The position numbers were made by a program, and so were the translations under genes. A DNA stretch of 7,235 nucleotides, taken from positions 1 through 7,235 of the forward strand of contig JBDKLF010000048.1 in NCBI GenBank assembly GCA_039795755.1, given 5' to 3'. Numbering within the stretch: position 1 is the first letter of the stretch; each line of letters opens with the position of its first letter. The stretch comes from JANNXY01 sp039795755. Lineage in GTDB: Bacteria; Patescibacteriota; Minisyncoccia; Phycocordibacterales; CAIZIN01. The notes below the pieces were generated by a model. The model searched no databases. It was not told where the DNA came from and was given only the letters and a program-made list of their open reading frames with translations. Positions 6,505 to 7,235 of this stretch are shown here, piece by piece.

Positions 6505-6510
6505 TGAAAT

Positions 6511-6930
6511 ATGGAAAAAGTAAAACATATTCTCCAACAGGTCGGTCTCAAGGCAACTAAGAGTCGCTGTGAAGTACTTGCGTTTCTTATTGAGCATCAT
6601 GGACCGATTTCAATTGAGGAAATGCAAAAGAAACTTGCAAAGAAAAGTCCTGATCGTGTGACATTGTATCGCATGATGCAGCAGTATTATGCTGCAGGGA
6701 TTATTAATCGAGTAGATTTCCGTGAAGGATTCGAGCGATTTGAATTCCAGGATCATCACCACCATCATATAGTATGTACTCATTGTGCTGTGGTTGAGGA
6801 ATTCGAACTCTGTGACGCCGATGATATTGCAAAGCATGCGCTCAAGCACTCAAAGAAATTCAAAATAATCAAAGATCATTCACTTGAATTGTTTGGTTTG
6901 TGTAATTCGTGTACTAAAAAGGGTCTATAA
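6511..6930 (+). CDS. Fur-family metal-responsive transcription regulator
   Basis: A 139-residue protein, normal size for the family; cytoplasmic DNA-binding repressor, probably a dimer. The N-terminal winged helix spans about 1-80: 'GLKATKSRCEVLAFL' and the recognition-helix region 'DRVTLYRMMQQYYAAGII'. The dimerisation and metal half holds a run of five His at 82-86, the CxxC pair C89/C92, C101, H123 and the second CxxC pair C131/C134. The two CxxC pairs indicate a structural zinc site; the His residues and H123 are candidates for the sensing site. Fur, Zur, Mur and PerR cannot be separated safely from sequence. Divergence from a ZIP importer with a shared palindrome favours a metal-uptake repressor, Zur-like or Fur-like. 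The ATG has no Shine-Dalgarno sequence. Its last 6 bp overlap the end of the minus-strand kinase gene. Confidence 0.93.
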   Translation: MEKVKHILQQVGLKATKSRCEVLAFLIEHHGPISIEEMQKKLAKKSPDRVTLYRMMQQYYAAGIINRVDFREGFERFEFQDHHHHHIVCTHCAVVEEFELCDADDIAKHALKHSKKFKIIKDHSLELFGLCNSCTKKGL

Positions 6931-7235
6931 ATATTCGGTTAGTGGAATCTGTACGGTGAATATCGTGCCGTCATCTTTGGTACTTGCGACAGATATTGTT
7001 CCATTGAAATCTTTTTCAACAATATTTTTTGTACTACAGAGACCAATACCCGTTCCTGTACTCGAGTCCTTGGTGGTAAAGAATGGTTCAAAGATGTGTT
7101 CAATGATTTCCTCAGATATACCGCTCCCATAGTCGGTTACTATGAGTTTCAAATGTTGATTTTCTTTTGTGCAGATTACCTCAACAGTTCTATTTGTTGA
7201 TGTGCTGTACTTATATGCATCAATAGCGTTTGAAA
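6925..7235 (-). CDS. Sensor histidine kinase, C-terminal ATPase part (5' partial)
   Basis: C-terminal end of a two-component sensor kinase; 102 codons plus a TAG stop are visible and the frame runs off the window at 7235. The apparent TTG start at 7152 is internal, since N-box sequence lies upstream. In order: N-box 'NAIDAY' near the window edge, G1 box 'DYGSGI', F box 'FEPFFTTK', G2 box 'GTGIGL', then the final strands to 'FTVQIPL'. All ATP-binding boxes look intact, so the domain should bind ATP and phosphorylate a His in the missing dimerisation region. The sensor domain and partner regulator are outside the window. The gene is convergent with the fur-family gene and overlaps it by 6 bp, leaving no room for a terminator between them. 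Confidence 0.93.
   Translation of the reverse strand, partial: SNAIDAYKYSTSTNRTVEVICTKENQHLKLIVTDYGSGISEEIIEHIFEPFFTTKDSSTGTGIGLCSTKNIVEKDFNGTISVASTKDDGTIFTVQIPLTEYL

Noticed and set aside
6754..6768. Five-His run in the regulator as an engineered tag
   Set aside because: It lies inside the conserved metal-binding region of a Fur-family protein just before a CxxC, where His residues are expected; it is not at a terminus.
7150..7152. TTG start for the histidine kinase fragment
   Set aside because: The N-box 'NAIDAY' lies upstream in the same frame, so the gene continues past the window end.
1..7235. UGA-to-Gly genetic code (as in Gracilibacteria or Absconditabacteria)
   Set aside because: All genes read through at expected length without any in-frame TGA and use GGN for Gly, so the standard code explains the window.
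1..7235. CRISPR array, tRNA, rRNA, insertion sequence or phage gene
   Set aside because: No regularly spaced repeats, cloverleaf-like sequence, rRNA-like blocks, transposase motifs or terminal inverted repeats were seen on reading both strands.

Overview
The window looks like a piece of chromosome from a Patescibacteria (CPR) bacterium. This is an inference. It rests on the AT-leaning composition with heavy CGA (Arg) and ATT (Ile) codon use, the DEAD-box helicase form (Gly/Arg-rich N-terminus, then an 'FIDVSKFINKAV' block, then a core ending just past motif VI), the small compact genes, and the lack of a Shine-Dalgarno sequence before every start codon that can be seen. The standard genetic code fits: all genes are open at expected length, and stops are TAA or TAG only.

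Layout. (1) 1-3145, plus strand: two overlapping genes for the halves of a heterodimeric ABC exporter, the first cut by the window edge. Their ATPase motifs are complementary: the first subunit lacks the catalytic Glu and switch His, the second lacks a normal signature motif. Together they predict one working and one degenerate ATP site. (2) 3146-4568: a promoter with a dyad, a leader of about 125 nt that can fold, and a DEAD-box RNA helicase. (3) 4581-4611: one symmetric hairpin with A6 and T6 flanks that can end transcription from both sides. (4) 4626-6430, minus strand: a probable operon read in the order ZIP metal transporter, membrane-anchored cytochrome b5-like protein, DoxX-like membrane protein, and a 56-residue single-pass membrane protein. 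(5) 6431-6510: a compact divergent control region whose two promoters are near mirror images around an inverted repeat. (6) 6511-6930, plus strand: a Fur-family metal regulator. (7) 6925-7235, minus strand: the C-terminal ATPase end of a sensor histidine kinase, overlapping the fur-family gene tail to tail by 6 bp.

How they may work together. The Fur-family protein and the ZIP importer are divergent and share one operator-like palindrome that covers the ZIP -35 box and touches the fur -35 box. This suggests metal-dependent repression of ZIP with autoregulation. The genes behind ZIP add a haem-binding domain, predicted outside the membrane, and a DoxX protein, so metal supply and an envelope redox function may be co-expressed. 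The fur-family and ZIP promoters place their -10 box exactly 6 nt before the ATG, which predicts leaderless mRNAs.

No tRNA, rRNA, CRISPR array, insertion sequence or phage gene was seen. No stretch above 300 bases lacks a gene.
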